DNA of 64,000 nucleotides, from NCBI RefSeq assembly GCF_011742925.1, contig NZ_WAEL01000002.1:124001-188000 (forward strand), given 5' to 3'. This DNA is from Fibrivirga algicola (GTDB taxonomy: Bacteria > Bacteroidota > Bacteroidia > Cytophagales > Spirosomataceae). The notes beneath the pieces were generated by a model. That model searched no databases and was not told where the DNA came from. It worked only from the letters and a program-made list of their open reading frames with translations. The position numbers and the translations under genes were made by a program. Positions 45,116-53,798 of the stretch are shown here, piece by piece; positions within the stretch are counted from its first letter, which is position 1; each line of letters starts with the position of its first letter.

Positions 45116-45367
45116 ATGAAAACCACTGATCTGTCTGATTTCCGCGCCGCCATTGAGCCACGGAAATTTGTCCGCATTGAATACCTCACCGATCTGAACG
45201 AGTTCATTAAGACAGACGCGATGGTACTGGGCGTTAGTCACGAAAATGACTTCGATACGCTCGACCTGGCTGATGGCCAACACATTCCCCTCGACCGCGT
45301 CATCAGCATCGCCGGACGGCTTTCGCCAAATTACCCCGGCTACGCCAACTATTCATGCGATTGCTGA
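45116..45367 (+). CDS. Small Rof/Rho-binding-antiterminator-like protein
   Basis: An 83-residue acidic protein. Its middle (KFVRIEYLTDLNEFIKTDAM, then DTLDLADGQHIPLDRVISI) has the strand order of a small SH3/Sm-like barrel and resembles the Rho-binding antiterminator (Rof/YaeO) group, where the phrase 'x-L-D-R-I-x-S' ends the barrel. This is a weak resemblance made by eye. The C-terminus, NYPGYANYSCDC, has a Cys-x-Cys end that could bind metal or be redox active. It lies alone between the DUF349 terminator and serS (convergent). Codon use looks like that of its neighbours, so I believe it is a real gene. Confidence 0.6.
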   Translation: MKTTDLSDFRAAIEPRKFVRIEYLTDLNEFIKTDAMVLGVSHENDFDTLDLADGQHIPLDRVISIAGRLSPNYPGYANYSCDC

Positions 45368-45428
45368 CATAACGCGGGCCTCAGCCTGTACTCCTTGTGC
45401 GGTAGTACGGGTTAAAGTCCGCATTACG

Positions 45429-46721
45429 TTAATCGATTACGTCAAACCCGCAGTATGGTACCAGCACCGCAGGGATGCGGATCGTGCCTTCGGGTGTTTG
45501 GTTGTTTTCCAGAATGGCGGCCAAAATACGTGGCAGTGCCAGCGCCGAACCATTCAAGGTGTGCAAGAGCGTTGGTTTAGCGCCATCGAGTTTTGCGCGC
45601 AACTTGAGTCGGTTTGCCTGATATGTCTCGAAGTTACTCACCGAACTTACCTCCAGCCAGCGCCCCTGCCCGGCCGACCATACCTCCATGTCATAGGTAA
45701 GAGCCGACGTGAAGCCCATATCACCGCCGCATAAACGCAACACGCGGTAAGGCAAGCCAAGCACTTGCAACAAGCCCTGCACATGCTGGCTCATCTCTTC
45801 GAGTACTGCATACGAATCCTCCGGCTTCTCGATTCGGACGATTTCTACTTTGTCAAACTGATGCAGCCGGTTCAACCCACGCACGTGGGCACCCCATGAT
45901 CCTGCTTCGCGCCGAAAACAGGGCGTATAGGCCACGTTCCGGATGGGCAGATCGCTTTCGGCTACCATCACATCACGATACAGGTTGGTAATGGGCACCT
46001 CAGCCGTAGGAATAAGATAGAGTTTATCGGCATCAGCGTAGTACATCTGCCCTTCTTTGTCAGGCAATTGTCCAGTCCCAAAGCCGGAATCTTCGTTGAT
46101 AACGATCGGCGGCTGTACTTCGGCGTACCCGGCGGCCAGCGCCTGGTCCAGGAAAAAATTGATCAGCGCACGTTGCAAACGGGCCGCCCGTCCTTTGTAC
46201 ACGGGGAAACCAGCCCCTGCAATCTTGTTGCCCAGGTCGAAGTCGATCATGGGGCTGCTACCGGGGCCAAACCGTTTGATCAGGTCCCAGTGCGGCTCGG
46301 CACCAGCGTGTAATGTTGGCTTGTTGCCCCATTCCAGAACCACCTCGTTATCATCTGGGGTACGTCCTTCAGGAACGCTGCTGTGGGGAATGTTGGGTAC
46401 CGTAACCAGAATGGCCTGCACCTGCTGTTCAAAGCCGGTCAACTGCTCGCCCAGTACTTTCGACAACTCCTTGAGAGTGGTCGTTTCGGCCTTGGCGGCG
46501 TCGGCGGCTTCTTTCTGACCGGTCTTCATTAGCTGACCAATCTCTTTGGCGATGGCATTCTGCCGGGCCAGGGTATCGTCCAGCTCTTTCTGCGTATCGC
46601 GGCGCTGCTGATCGAGCGCCAGCAACTGCTCGACAACCGTATCGGCTCCGGCGAAATGACGTTTCTGCAACCCGGCCAATACCAGGTCTTTATTCTCGCG
46701 GATGAATGGAATTTGTAGCAT
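45429..46721 (-). CDS. serS: Serine-tRNA ligase
   Basis: Class II synthetase charging tRNA-Ser. The 430-residue protein starts with the long antiparallel coiled-coil arm (about residues 27-105, LALDQQRRDTQKELDD...) that grips the tRNA variable arm. The catalytic domain follows with TAEVPITNLYRD, motif 2 in NVAYTPCFRREAGSWG and HQFDKVEIV, and motif 3 at LALPRILAAILENNQ. GRWLEVSSVSNFETYQANRL is the expected serine-site region. ATG start at 46721. It is convergent with the small gene at 45116; a diverged palindromic stretch (45370-45428) separates them. Confidence 0.97.
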   Translation of the reverse strand: MLQIPFIRENKDLVLAGLQKRHFAGADTVVEQLLALDQQRRDTQKELDDTLARQNAIAKEIGQLMKTGQKEAADAAKAETTTLKELSKVLGEQLTGFEQQVQAILVTVPNIPHSSVPEGRTPDDNEVVLEWGNKPTLHAGAEPHWDLIKRFGPGSSPMIDFDLGNKIAGAGFPVYKGRAARLQRALINFFLDQALAAGYAEVQPPIVINEDSGFGTGQLPDKEGQMYYADADKLYLIPTAEVPITNLYRDVMVAESDLPIRNVAYTPCFRREAGSWGAHVRGLNRLHQFDKVEIVRIEKPEDSYAVLEEMSQHVQGLLQVLGLPYRVLRLCGGDMGFTSALTYDMEVWSAGQGRWLEVSSVSNFETYQANRLKLRAKLDGAKPTLLHTLNGSALALPRILAAILENNQTPEGTIRIPAVLVPYCGFDVID

Positions 46722-46910
46722 TAGCTTATGGTAATCAGACGCTTGACCACGTCGATAAATTCTTCATTTTGAGGGAAGTAGCGGCAATATACCGTCGGCC
46801 GTCTAGTCAACGAATGCTGTCAGGGGATTGCTAAAATCCCAGCAGTTGCCTTTTGCTTACAGCCACAGCCGTCAGGATCATAAATCCCAGTCAGGGTATG
46901 GGTTCGAGTA

Positions 46911-46953
46911 GGCCAACAGGGGCATCTGCGGAACACCTGCACTCCTGTTGGCC
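46911..46953. terminator. Hairpin downstream of lysC
   Basis: GGCCAACAGG / CCTGTTGGCC, a 10-bp perfect stem with a 23-base loop. It starts 9 bp past the lysC stop on the minus strand. The rest of the gap to serS (46722-46910) shows no gene. Confidence 0.55.
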
Positions 46954-46961
46954 TGACGAAC

Positions 46962-48305
46962 TTATACGTTTACAAACAGACTGTCGTTTAATGCATTCAG
47001 GGCCTGGGCTTTGTACTGACCATGAATCAGCAGCGAAATATTATGCTCGGTACCACCATACGAAATCATACGGATCGGAATGCCTTCGAGTGCTTTCAGC
47101 ACTTTCAACGCAATGCCCGGATGGTCGGAACTGAAATTACCCACAATGCAGATGATCGTCTGATCGTAGTCAGGCTCTTCCATCTCGCAGAATTGACCAA
47201 GCTCAGCCTGAATAGCAGCCAGGTTCTCAATATTATCGATCGTCACCGACACCGACACTTCCGAGGTAGCGATCAGATCGATTGGCGTTTTGAAACGCTC
47301 GAAAATCTCGAAAATACGCCGCAGGAACCCATAGGCATTTAGCATCCGGGTTGAATGGATGTACAAGGCCGTAATATTATCCTTAGCCGCAATGGCTTTA
47401 AATACCTGCCCGTTCTGAGCTCCTTCACTGAGCTTATCCGTGATCAATGTACCGGGGGCTTCGGGAGCCATTGTGTTTTTCAGCCGAACGGGTACACCGC
47501 GCATCTTGGCGGGCGTGATCGTCGACGGATGCAGGATTTTAGCCCCGAAATAGGCCAACTCAGCCGCCTCGTCGAAGGTCAGTTCGCGAATCGGGAACGT
47601 CTTCTTCACAATGCGTGGATCATTATTGTGCATCCCGTCGATGTCTGTCCAGATCTGGATTTCCTCAGCCCGAATAGCCCCACCAATCAGCGACGCGGTA
47701 TAATCAGAGCCGCCCCGCTTTAGGTTATCAACTTCGCCGCGTGGATTCCGGCAAATGAAACCCTGGGTAACAATGATCTGCTTATCTGCATGAGGTGGCA
47801 GCATCTCCCGCAGGTTCTGGTCGATCACGCCCAGTTCGGGCTCGTTGTCGGCATCGATGCGCATGAACTCCAGCGCCGGCAGCAGCACCGATGGTACACC
47901 TTCTTCGGTCAGATACGCGGCAAAAATTTGAGTGCTCAGCAGTTCGCCTTCAGCCACCAGCTCTTTCTCCTGCTTCAGCGTGAACGGCTTGATCCGGGTC
48001 AGCGACCGCAGGAACGAGAACTCGTTCGAAATGATCCGCTGACCAGCAGCCAGTCCTTCCGACGTGTTGAACAGTTCCCGCACAAAACTGTCGTAATGCG
48101 CTTTCAGATGCTCAATTTTCTCGAATGCCTCTTCTTCGGCGTTGCTTTTCAGCGACTCGCCAATCGACAATAACGCATTGGTTGTACCCGACAGTGCTGA
48201 CAACACGACTACTTTCCGGGTAGAATCGGCTGTAATCAAATTACGAATCGAGTGCATCCGCTCCGGCTTTCCAACCGAGGTGCCGCCAAATTTCCAAACG
48301 TGCAT
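46962..48305 (-). CDS. lysC: Aspartate kinase (monofunctional, lysine-type)
   Basis: First enzyme of the aspartate pathway, here a 447-residue monofunctional kinase. Landmarks: KFGGTSVGKPERM at the N-terminus, VVVLSALSGTTNALLSIGE, AEGELLSTQIFAAYL, RGGSDYTASLIGGAI (nucleotide site), WTDIDGMHNNDPRIV, and C-terminal ACT domains (about 310-440) starting near ITALYIHSTRM. The separate thrA fusion at 19580 suggests this isoenzyme serves lysine and peptidoglycan precursors and is lysine-sensitive (inference from family). Monocistronic; ATG at 48305. Confidence 0.95.
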   Translation of the reverse strand: MHVWKFGGTSVGKPERMHSIRNLITADSTRKVVVLSALSGTTNALLSIGESLKSNAEEEAFEKIEHLKAHYDSFVRELFNTSEGLAAGQRIISNEFSFLRSLTRIKPFTLKQEKELVAEGELLSTQIFAAYLTEEGVPSVLLPALEFMRIDADNEPELGVIDQNLREMLPPHADKQIIVTQGFICRNPRGEVDNLKRGGSDYTASLIGGAIRAEEIQIWTDIDGMHNNDPRIVKKTFPIRELTFDEAAELAYFGAKILHPSTITPAKMRGVPVRLKNTMAPEAPGTLITDKLSEGAQNGQVFKAIAAKDNITALYIHSTRMLNAYGFLRRIFEIFERFKTPIDLIATSEVSVSVTIDNIENLAAIQAELGQFCEMEEPDYDQTIICIVGNFSSDHPGIALKVLKALEGIPIRMISYGGTEHNISLLIHGQYKAQALNALNDSLFVNV

Positions 48306-48424
48306 GAAAGTTAAATTTATGTCTTTGGTCTTCTTTCCTCCGTCTCCTAATACCCTGAAAAGGCACGTATTGCTCCGTTTTCAGCGCAACAGAAACGGGA
48401 AGATAGAAGCTCGAAGACTTCTTA

Positions 48425-48916
48425 TTAGTTAATGGTTTCTTTCAATCCCAGCATCTTGATAGCTGTCATGGCGGCTTCATCACCTTTGTTGCCATGCACG
48501 CCGCCCGCCCGGTCAAGGGCCTGCTGCTGGTTATTAGGAGTGAGTACCCCAAAAATTACGGGTTTACCCGTCTTCAGGCTCACGTTTGTCAGCCCCTGCG
48601 CTACCGCGTGATTGATGTAGTCGTTGTGCTTGGTTTCGCCCTGAATAACGCAGCCAATACAGATAACGGCATCGATGTCGGTCCGCTCGGCGAACCATTG
48701 GGCGGCTGTCGTCAGCTCGTAGCTGCCAGGTACGTTGCCACGCAACACGTTATCGGCGGTGGCCCCATACTGGATCAAGGTGTCGTAGGCTCCCTGATAC
48801 AAGGCCTCGGTCACCTCACTGTTCCATTCGGCTACCACCAGGGCAAAGCGACGTCCGCTAACGTCGGGTAGGTTATTGACGGCAAAGACGCTGAGGTTTT
48901 TATCGGCAGAAGACAT
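48425..48916 (-). CDS. ribH: 6,7-dimethyl-8-ribityllumazine synthase
   Basis: Penultimate enzyme of riboflavin synthesis; condenses a ribitylaminopyrimidine with a four-carbon phosphate and forms large hollow capsids. In the 163-residue protein, FALVVAEWNSEVTEALYQGA starts the domain, VPGSYELTTAAQWFAE gives the phosphate and aromatic loop, and ICIGCVIQGETKHNDYI carries the catalytic His. VIFGVLTPNNQQQALDRAGG-type sequence closes it. A 42-bp hairpin begins only 5 bp upstream of its ATG (48922-49023), which could hinder translation or mark a short leader. No other rib gene is adjacent. Confidence 0.95.
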   Translation of the reverse strand: MSSADKNLSVFAVNNLPDVSGRRFALVVAEWNSEVTEALYQGAYDTLIQYGATADNVLRGNVPGSYELTTAAQWFAERTDIDAVICIGCVIQGETKHNDYINHAVAQGLTNVSLKTGKPVIFGVLTPNNQQQALDRAGGVHGNKGDEAAMTAIKMLGLKETIN

Positions 48917-48921
48917 TTTAC

Positions 48922-49023
48922 TAGTTTGATGTTTATGGTTTGAGGTTTGATGTTGCGCTGCCTGGGTCTGGTTACGTGCCTAGGCAGCGCAACATCAAAC
49001 CTCAAACCATAAACATCAAACTA
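48922..49023. repeat. 42-bp perfect hairpin upstream of ribH
   Basis: Arms 48922-48963 and 48982-49023 are complementary at all 42 positions, with an 18-base loop. The outer 30 bases are a low-complexity word (TTTGATG, TTTATGG, TTTGAGG in series); the inner 12 are GC-rich (TTGCGCTGCCT). It occupies nearly all of the gap between ribH and the terminator of the TPR gene, with its inner edge 5 bp from the ribH ATG. Confidence 0.85.
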
Positions 49024-49025
49024 AA

Positions 49026-49059
49026 AAAGGGACGAACCTTGTTACGGCTTCGTCCCTTT
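49026..49059 (-). terminator. Terminator of the TPR-protein gene
   Basis: AAAGGGACGAA / TTCGTCCCTTT, an 11-bp stem; read on the minus strand it ends in TTTTTTAG, a good U-run. It follows the stop at 49090. Confidence 0.85.
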
Positions 49060-49089
49060 GTGTATTCATACTAATACGTACCCGGTTGA

Positions 49090-49782
49090 CTACTCGCCGC
49101 TTTGCGCTTCGAGCACGGATTTATATTTCTTGGCACTAACAGCTTCAGCCGTTTCTGGATATTTGTCCAGAATCTGCTGATACGCGTCAATGGCTTTATC
49201 GTTGACCTTTGCGTTCTCCTGGGCAATAGCCAGTTTCAGCAGGTAGCCAGGACTGAAAAACTTGTTTGGCTTGTACTCAGCCGCCTTTTCGTAATATTCG
49301 GCAGCTTCAGCGTAGCTTTTCTTCTCAGAGTAGGCGTCGCCGATCAGCGCGTAGGCACGGGCCTGCACCAGCAAATCAGATGAACTGAAATCTTTCAACT
49401 GCTCAATTGCCTGATCGAACTTTCCTTCTTTCAGTAAGGCAGTTCCTGCGTAGAAGTGGGCCAGATTACCGGCTTTCGTTCCGCTATAATCATCGGCAAC
49501 GGCCAGCAGGCCAGGCATGGCACCTTTTCCGTTTAGGGCCAGTTGCAGCGAATCCTGTTCGAATTTGTACACGGCGTTGAACAGCTTATCCTGCCCCTCC
49601 GTGTTCTTCTCACCCTGGAAGTACTGGTAGGCAAAGTACCCGGCAACAGCCAGTACAAGCGCACCAACCACCCCAAAAATGAGGTTGCGGTTCATCTCAA
49701 AAAAATCTTCGGCCTTTTCCAGGCGGCCTGCCAGTGCGTCGGGATCTTCAATAAATTCTAAACCCGCGTTCTTCTTGCTCAT
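49090..49782 (-). CDS. Membrane-anchored tetratricopeptide-repeat protein (YfgM-like)
   Basis: A 230-residue protein with one N-terminal helix (about residues 33-53, LIFGVVGALVLAVAGYFAY) and three to four TPR units after it, seen in HFYAGTALLKEGKFDQAIEQL, ARAYALIGDAYSEKKSYAEAAEYY (in two parts) and KAIDAYQQILDKYPETAEA. The layout, short cytoplasmic tail then helix then periplasmic TPRs, matches the YfgM/TPR_21 group linked in Proteobacteria to the Sec translocon and chaperones; whether that holds here is unknown. Monocistronic with its own terminator. ATG at 49782. Confidence 0.85.
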   Translation of the reverse strand: MSKKNAGLEFIEDPDALAGRLEKAEDFFEMNRNLIFGVVGALVLAVAGYFAYQYFQGEKNTEGQDKLFNAVYKFEQDSLQLALNGKGAMPGLLAVADDYSGTKAGNLAHFYAGTALLKEGKFDQAIEQLKDFSSSDLLVQARAYALIGDAYSEKKSYAEAAEYYEKAAEYKPNKFFSPGYLLKLAIAQENAKVNDKAIDAYQQILDKYPETAEAVSAKKYKSVLEAQSGE

Positions 49783-49923
49783 ACAAATTGCAATTTGAGG
49801 GGCAAAAGTAAGAAATAAGTTTGACGTTTTGTATCAATGAGTTGACCTTAACGCACCCTATTTTTCACATTGCTCCGTAAAGAGGATACTATCAATTAAC
49901 AGACCAGAAATACAGGTTTCTGA

Positions 49924-50973
49924 TTACTCCATCAAAAATGGATAGTCCTTCTGTACATACACGTCTTTAAACGCTTCCTCGGTAGGTGGGTAGGGCGACT
50001 CTTCAGCAAATTTCACCGACTCATCGACCGTTGCCTTGATCTTCTGATCAATGGCGGTCAACTCCTCTTCAGTAGCCAGGCCATTGGTCAGAATGTGCTG
50101 ACGAACGTTTTCGATCGGGTCACGCTGCTTGTACTGCTCAACTTCGTCTTTGCTCCGGTATTTCTGTGGGTCAGACATAGAGTGACCCCGGTACCGATAC
50201 GTACGGAACTCCAGGAACGTGGGGCCTTCACCGGCACGGGCACGTTCTGCGGCGCGGCTAACTGCTTCGTGAACCGCTTCTACTTCCATCGCATCGACAG
50301 GCTCAGACGGCATGTCGTACGATTCGCCAATCGTATACAGTTCCGTTACGTTCGACGTGCGGGCTACTGACGTACCCATGGCATAGCCGTTGTTCTCCAC
50401 CACAAAAATCACGGGCAGTTTCCACAGCATGGCCATGTTGAACGCCTCGTGAAGGGCACCCTGCCGCACCGCTCCGTCACCGAAGAAACAGATGCATAGG
50501 TTGCCTGTCTTGTTATACTTTTCGGAGAACGCGATACCAGCACCCATTGGAATCTGTGCGCCAACGATACCATGTCCGCCCACAAAATTGACTGACTTAT
50601 CGAAGATGTGCATCGATCCGCCTTTTCCTTTCGATGAACCCGTTTGCTTGGCGTACAATTCGGCCATTACGGCTTTGGGATCAGAGCCAAGGGCAAGTGG
50701 GATGCCGTGGTCGCGATATGCGGTGATCCACTTATCGTCGGGGGTCAGGGCTGAATATGAACCTGACGAACAGGCTTCCTGACCAATGTAGAGGTGACAG
50801 AAGCCTTTGATTTTTTGTTGCCCGTAGAGCTGCCCGGCCTTTTCTTCAAACTTCCGCTGAAGTTGCATTGACTCGTACCAATACATGTACCGCTCTTTGG
50901 GGTGCTGTGTTTTGGTTGGAGTTGCCTTTCCGTTGCTTTTTGCGGCGGGAGCCTTGTCTTTGACGGTTGCCAT
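49924..50973 (-). CDS. pdhA: Pyruvate dehydrogenase E1 component, alpha subunit
   Basis: Thiamine-diphosphate enzyme that decarboxylates pyruvate and feeds acetyl-CoA synthesis. The 349-residue protein has a Lys/Ala-rich flexible start, then SMQLQRKFEEKAGQLYG, YIGQEACSSG, YRDHGIPLALG, GKGGSMHIF and the TPP-binding motif GDGAVRQGALHEAFNMA...VENN (about 170-200). The phosphorylation-loop-like segment YRYRGHSMSDPQKYRSKDE is near 260-278. The beta subunit and E2 are not adjacent. A -7 element lies upstream at 51060-51067. ATG at 50973; divergent from recF. Confidence 0.95.
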   Translation of the reverse strand: MATVKDKAPAAKSNGKATPTKTQHPKERYMYWYESMQLQRKFEEKAGQLYGQQKIKGFCHLYIGQEACSSGSYSALTPDDKWITAYRDHGIPLALGSDPKAVMAELYAKQTGSSKGKGGSMHIFDKSVNFVGGHGIVGAQIPMGAGIAFSEKYNKTGNLCICFFGDGAVRQGALHEAFNMAMLWKLPVIFVVENNGYAMGTSVARTSNVTELYTIGESYDMPSEPVDAMEVEAVHEAVSRAAERARAGEGPTFLEFRTYRYRGHSMSDPQKYRSKDEVEQYKQRDPIENVRQHILTNGLATEEELTAIDQKIKATVDESVKFAEESPYPPTEEAFKDVYVQKDYPFLME

Positions 50974-51059
50974 GTGTATCCTTAGTAGAGGGTAGCTACC
51001 CGGTTATCTGCCGAACAAAGGGAACGTATCTTTGTTGCTATTTCCGGGCAAAATGCTCG

Positions 51060-51067
51060 CAAAAGTA
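51060..51067 (-). promoter_or_regulatory. TAnnTTTG -7 element for pdhA
   Basis: On the minus strand this is TACTTTTG, an exact consensus match, giving a leader of about 80 nt. No clear -33 box. Confidence 0.45.
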
Positions 51068-51080
51068 CGAATAAATGGAC

Positions 51081-51232
51081 GAAGTCGGAAGAAGTGCCGA
51101 GTGCTAAGTATGGAAAGTCAGAAGTAAGGCTATCCAACCGCGTATCGACGATACGCAACACACTGCTACCCTACCAAACTCACTACAGACCACTGTATTT
51201 GCCTTTCCTGCTTTAGCACTTCTTCCGACTTC
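51081..51232. repeat. Separated 17-base inverted copies between pdhA and recF
   Basis: GAAGTCGGAAGAAGTGC (51081-51097) recurs as its exact reverse complement at 51216-51232, 118 bp away; TAA/TTA next to each arm extends the likeness with a small duplication (GTGC twice) on the left. It brackets most of the divergent promoter region. The outer arms are a purine-rich low-complexity word. Confidence 0.6.
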
Positions 51233-51246
51233 CTTCGATTCATTCT

Positions 51247-52341
51247 ATGTATCTCGACAAACTGAGCCTGACCAATTTTAAAAACTACGAAGATGCACTC
51301 TTCACGTTCAGCAGGCAGGTAAACGTAATTGTGGGGCCAAACGGAAGCGGCAAGACCAACCTTCTCGACGCTATTTACTTTCTGGCGCTTTCGAAAAGTG
51401 CCTTTCAGTCGCTTGATGCCCTAAGCGTAACCCATAATGAAGATTATTTTATCCTCGATGGCACCTTCGTGAAACACGACCGGCCTACGCAGATCACTAT
51501 CAGCCTGCAACGGGGGCAACGCAAAGCCATTCTGGCCGACAAAAAACCGTACGACCGTGTCAGTGAGCATATTGGCCGTTTTCCGGTTGTTCTGATGGCC
51601 CCCAATGATACTGACCTGGTGCGCGAACATAGCGAAGACCGCCGTCAGTTTGTCGATGGTGTGCTGGCCCAACTCGATCCCGATTACTTGCAGGATTACC
51701 TACAGTACCAGCACGTGCTGAAGCAGCGGAACAGCCTGCTGAAACTCTTTGCCGACCGCCGCAACGTTGACCACGACCTGCTCGATACTTATGATGAACC
51801 ACTCCTGTATATTGGTCAGCGGATTCACGACCGGCGCAAACGGTTCATCGCCGATCTGCTGCCCAGCGTGCAGGCGCACTATACGTACCTGAGCGACGGC
51901 CGCGAAGCTGTAACTATCCTGTACGACTCGGACCTCGATAAGATGGGCTTCGACGACCTGTTTGTCCAGAACCGCAGCCGCGATGTAGCCATGCAACGCA
52001 CCACGATGGGCGTTCACCGCGACGACTTCGATTTTCTGATCGATGGCATTTCGCTGAAACGATTTGGCTCGCAGGGGCAGCAAAAAACATTTGTTATCGC
52101 TCTCAAACTCGGCCAGTTCGACCAGTTGCAAACTGAAAAACAAACCCGTCCCATTCTGCTCCTCGACGATATATTCGACAAACTCGACGATGGACGGATT
52201 GCCAAACTCATCCAACGGGTCGATGAAGGTGCGTTTGGGCAGCTATTCATTACCGACGCCCGCCCCGAACGTACCCAGCACCTGCTGGCATCGGTACAGA
52301 GCGATGTTCGTTACTTTCGAATCGGGAAGGAAGTTAGCTAG
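51247..52341 (+). CDS. recF: DNA replication and repair protein RecF
   Basis: SMC-like ATPase that helps RecA load at gapped DNA. The 364-residue protein starts YLDKLSLTNFKNYEDALF, has Walker A VGPNGSGKTNLL (residues 29-40), GVHRDDFDFLIDG, the signature region GSQGQQKTFVIALKL and Walker B PILLLDDIFDKLD. All are as expected for full-length RecF. It is not next to dnaA/dnaN, as it is in many Gram-positive genomes. The glycosidase gene starts 56 bp downstream (GTG), possibly on the same transcript. Confidence 0.96.
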   Translation: MYLDKLSLTNFKNYEDALFTFSRQVNVIVGPNGSGKTNLLDAIYFLALSKSAFQSLDALSVTHNEDYFILDGTFVKHDRPTQITISLQRGQRKAILADKKPYDRVSEHIGRFPVVLMAPNDTDLVREHSEDRRQFVDGVLAQLDPDYLQDYLQYQHVLKQRNSLLKLFADRRNVDHDLLDTYDEPLLYIGQRIHDRRKRFIADLLPSVQAHYTYLSDGREAVTILYDSDLDKMGFDDLFVQNRSRDVAMQRTTMGVHRDDFDFLIDGISLKRFGSQGQQKTFVIALKLGQFDQLQTEKQTRPILLLDDIFDKLDDGRIAKLIQRVDEGAFGQLFITDARPERTQHLLASVQSDVRYFRIGKEVS

Positions 52342-52397
52342 TAGTATTGACAGGCCCGGCGCTGCTTTTAGCCGTGTACCAGACCTCTTCTCCTATC

Positions 52398-53798
52398 GTG
52401 AAACGCTCTATTCTTCTGGCTGGGTTGCTGGCCTTACAGCTTGTTGCTGTTGCGCAGACAAACAGGATCAACGGACCGCTGAAAGTGTCGGACAACAAGC
52501 GATACTTGGTTCAGGCTAACGGCACGCCTTTTTTTTACATGGGCGATACGGCTTGGGAACTGTTTCACCGGCTGAACCGCGAAGAGGCTGATCGGTATTT
52601 GAAACGGCGGGCCGAGCAGGGCTTCACGGTTATTCAGGCAGTGGCACTGGCGGAATTCGACGGGCTGAAAGAGCCAAATCCCTACGGCGAAACACCGCTG
52701 CTCAACAACGACCCGACGAAGCCTAATGAGGCTTATTTTAAGCACGTTGACTACATCATTGACAAAGCCGCTGAAAACGGACTGGTCATTGGTCTGTTGC
52801 CAACCTGGGGCGACAAGGTATTCAAAAACTCGTGGGGGAATGGCCCCGAGATTTTCAACCCGCAAAATGCCCGAACCTACGGGCGCTGGATCGGCGAACG
52901 CTACAAAAACCGCCGGAACATTATCTGGATCGTTGGCGGCGACCGTAACCCGCGCGACGGGTCGCAGGACGTGGCGATCTGGCGGGCTATGGCCGAGGGC
53001 ATCGAGGCAGGCGTGGGTGGAGCCGACAGGGCACTGATTAGTTTCCACCCCCAGCCAAACGGTACAGACGGAGGGGCAGTGAAGTGGTTCGCCAACGACA
53101 ACTGGCTGGATTTCAACATGCACCAGAACGGGCACTGCCGCGATACCCCGGTCTACGATCACATTACGGCAGCGTACAACCGGAAACCTACCCGCCCAAC
53201 GATGGACGCGGAACCGATTTACGAAGACCATCCGGTCTGTTTCAATGCCAAAGACCTGGGTACGTCCAATGCCTACGACGTACGCAAGTACGCCTACCTT
53301 GACTTATTTGCGGGGGCACATGGGCATACGTATGGCTGCCACGACATCTGGCAAATGTACAGCGCCAGCCGCCCGGCGGTGAACGGACCCCATGTGTACT
53401 GGCCCGAAGCGCTGGAGTTACCCGCCGCCAACCAGATGCGGTTCGTAAGGCAACTGATGGAGTCGCGCCCGCTGCTCGACCGTGTACCCGACCAATCGCT
53501 CATCATTGAGGCCACATACCCGGCTGCTGAGCGCATTCAGGCAACGCGGGGCAATGACTATGCTTTTATCTACACAGCGGCCGGCAAACCATTCACCGTG
53601 AAACTGGGTACGTTGTCGGGTAATCAACTGACAGCTTATTGGGTTAACCCCCGGCAGGGCGAGGTAAAAGCGGCGGGTACGTTGCCCAACAAAGGGCAGT
53701 ATCGTTTCAGTCCGCCTTCATCCGGTTACGGGCAAGATTGGGTGCTGGTGCTCGATGATGCAGCTAAACAGTACGCCGCTCCGCGCCTGGCTCCCTGA
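52398..53798 (+). CDS. GH140-like apiosidase-family glycoside hydrolase (DUF4038)
   Basis: A 466-residue secreted glycosidase. A GTG start at 52398 gives a signal peptide (VKRSILLAGLLALQLVAVAQ); the frame is open from a TTG at 52347. The (beta/alpha)8 core of the DUF4038/apiosidase-like family starts at FFYMGDTAWELFHRL and shows FTVIQAVALAEFDGL, IDKAAENGLVIGLLPTWGDK, IIWIVGGDRNPRDG and PTMDAEPIYEDHP. The Asp of GGDRNP and Glu of DAEPIYE are the candidate catalytic pair. A C-terminal beta domain (about 385-460, ending YGQDWVLVLDD) follows. GH140 enzymes cleave apiose links in the pectin rhamnogalacturonan II; the exact substrate here is inferred only from family. Confidence 0.87.
   Translation: MKRSILLAGLLALQLVAVAQTNRINGPLKVSDNKRYLVQANGTPFFYMGDTAWELFHRLNREEADRYLKRRAEQGFTVIQAVALAEFDGLKEPNPYGETPLLNNDPTKPNEAYFKHVDYIIDKAAENGLVIGLLPTWGDKVFKNSWGNGPEIFNPQNARTYGRWIGERYKNRRNIIWIVGGDRNPRDGSQDVAIWRAMAEGIEAGVGGADRALISFHPQPNGTDGGAVKWFANDNWLDFNMHQNGHCRDTPVYDHITAAYNRKPTRPTMDAEPIYEDHPVCFNAKDLGTSNAYDVRKYAYLDLFAGAHGHTYGCHDIWQMYSASRPAVNGPHVYWPEALELPAANQMRFVRQLMESRPLLDRVPDQSLIIEATYPAAERIQATRGNDYAFIYTAAGKPFTVKLGTLSGNQLTAYWVNPRQGEVKAAGTLPNKGQYRFSPPSSGYGQDWVLVLDDAAKQYAAPRLAP

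Noticed and set aside
46853-47134. A 93-codon plus-strand open frame between serS and lysC
   Set aside because: It runs through the lysC hairpin and into the lysC coding region antisense, with no family features.
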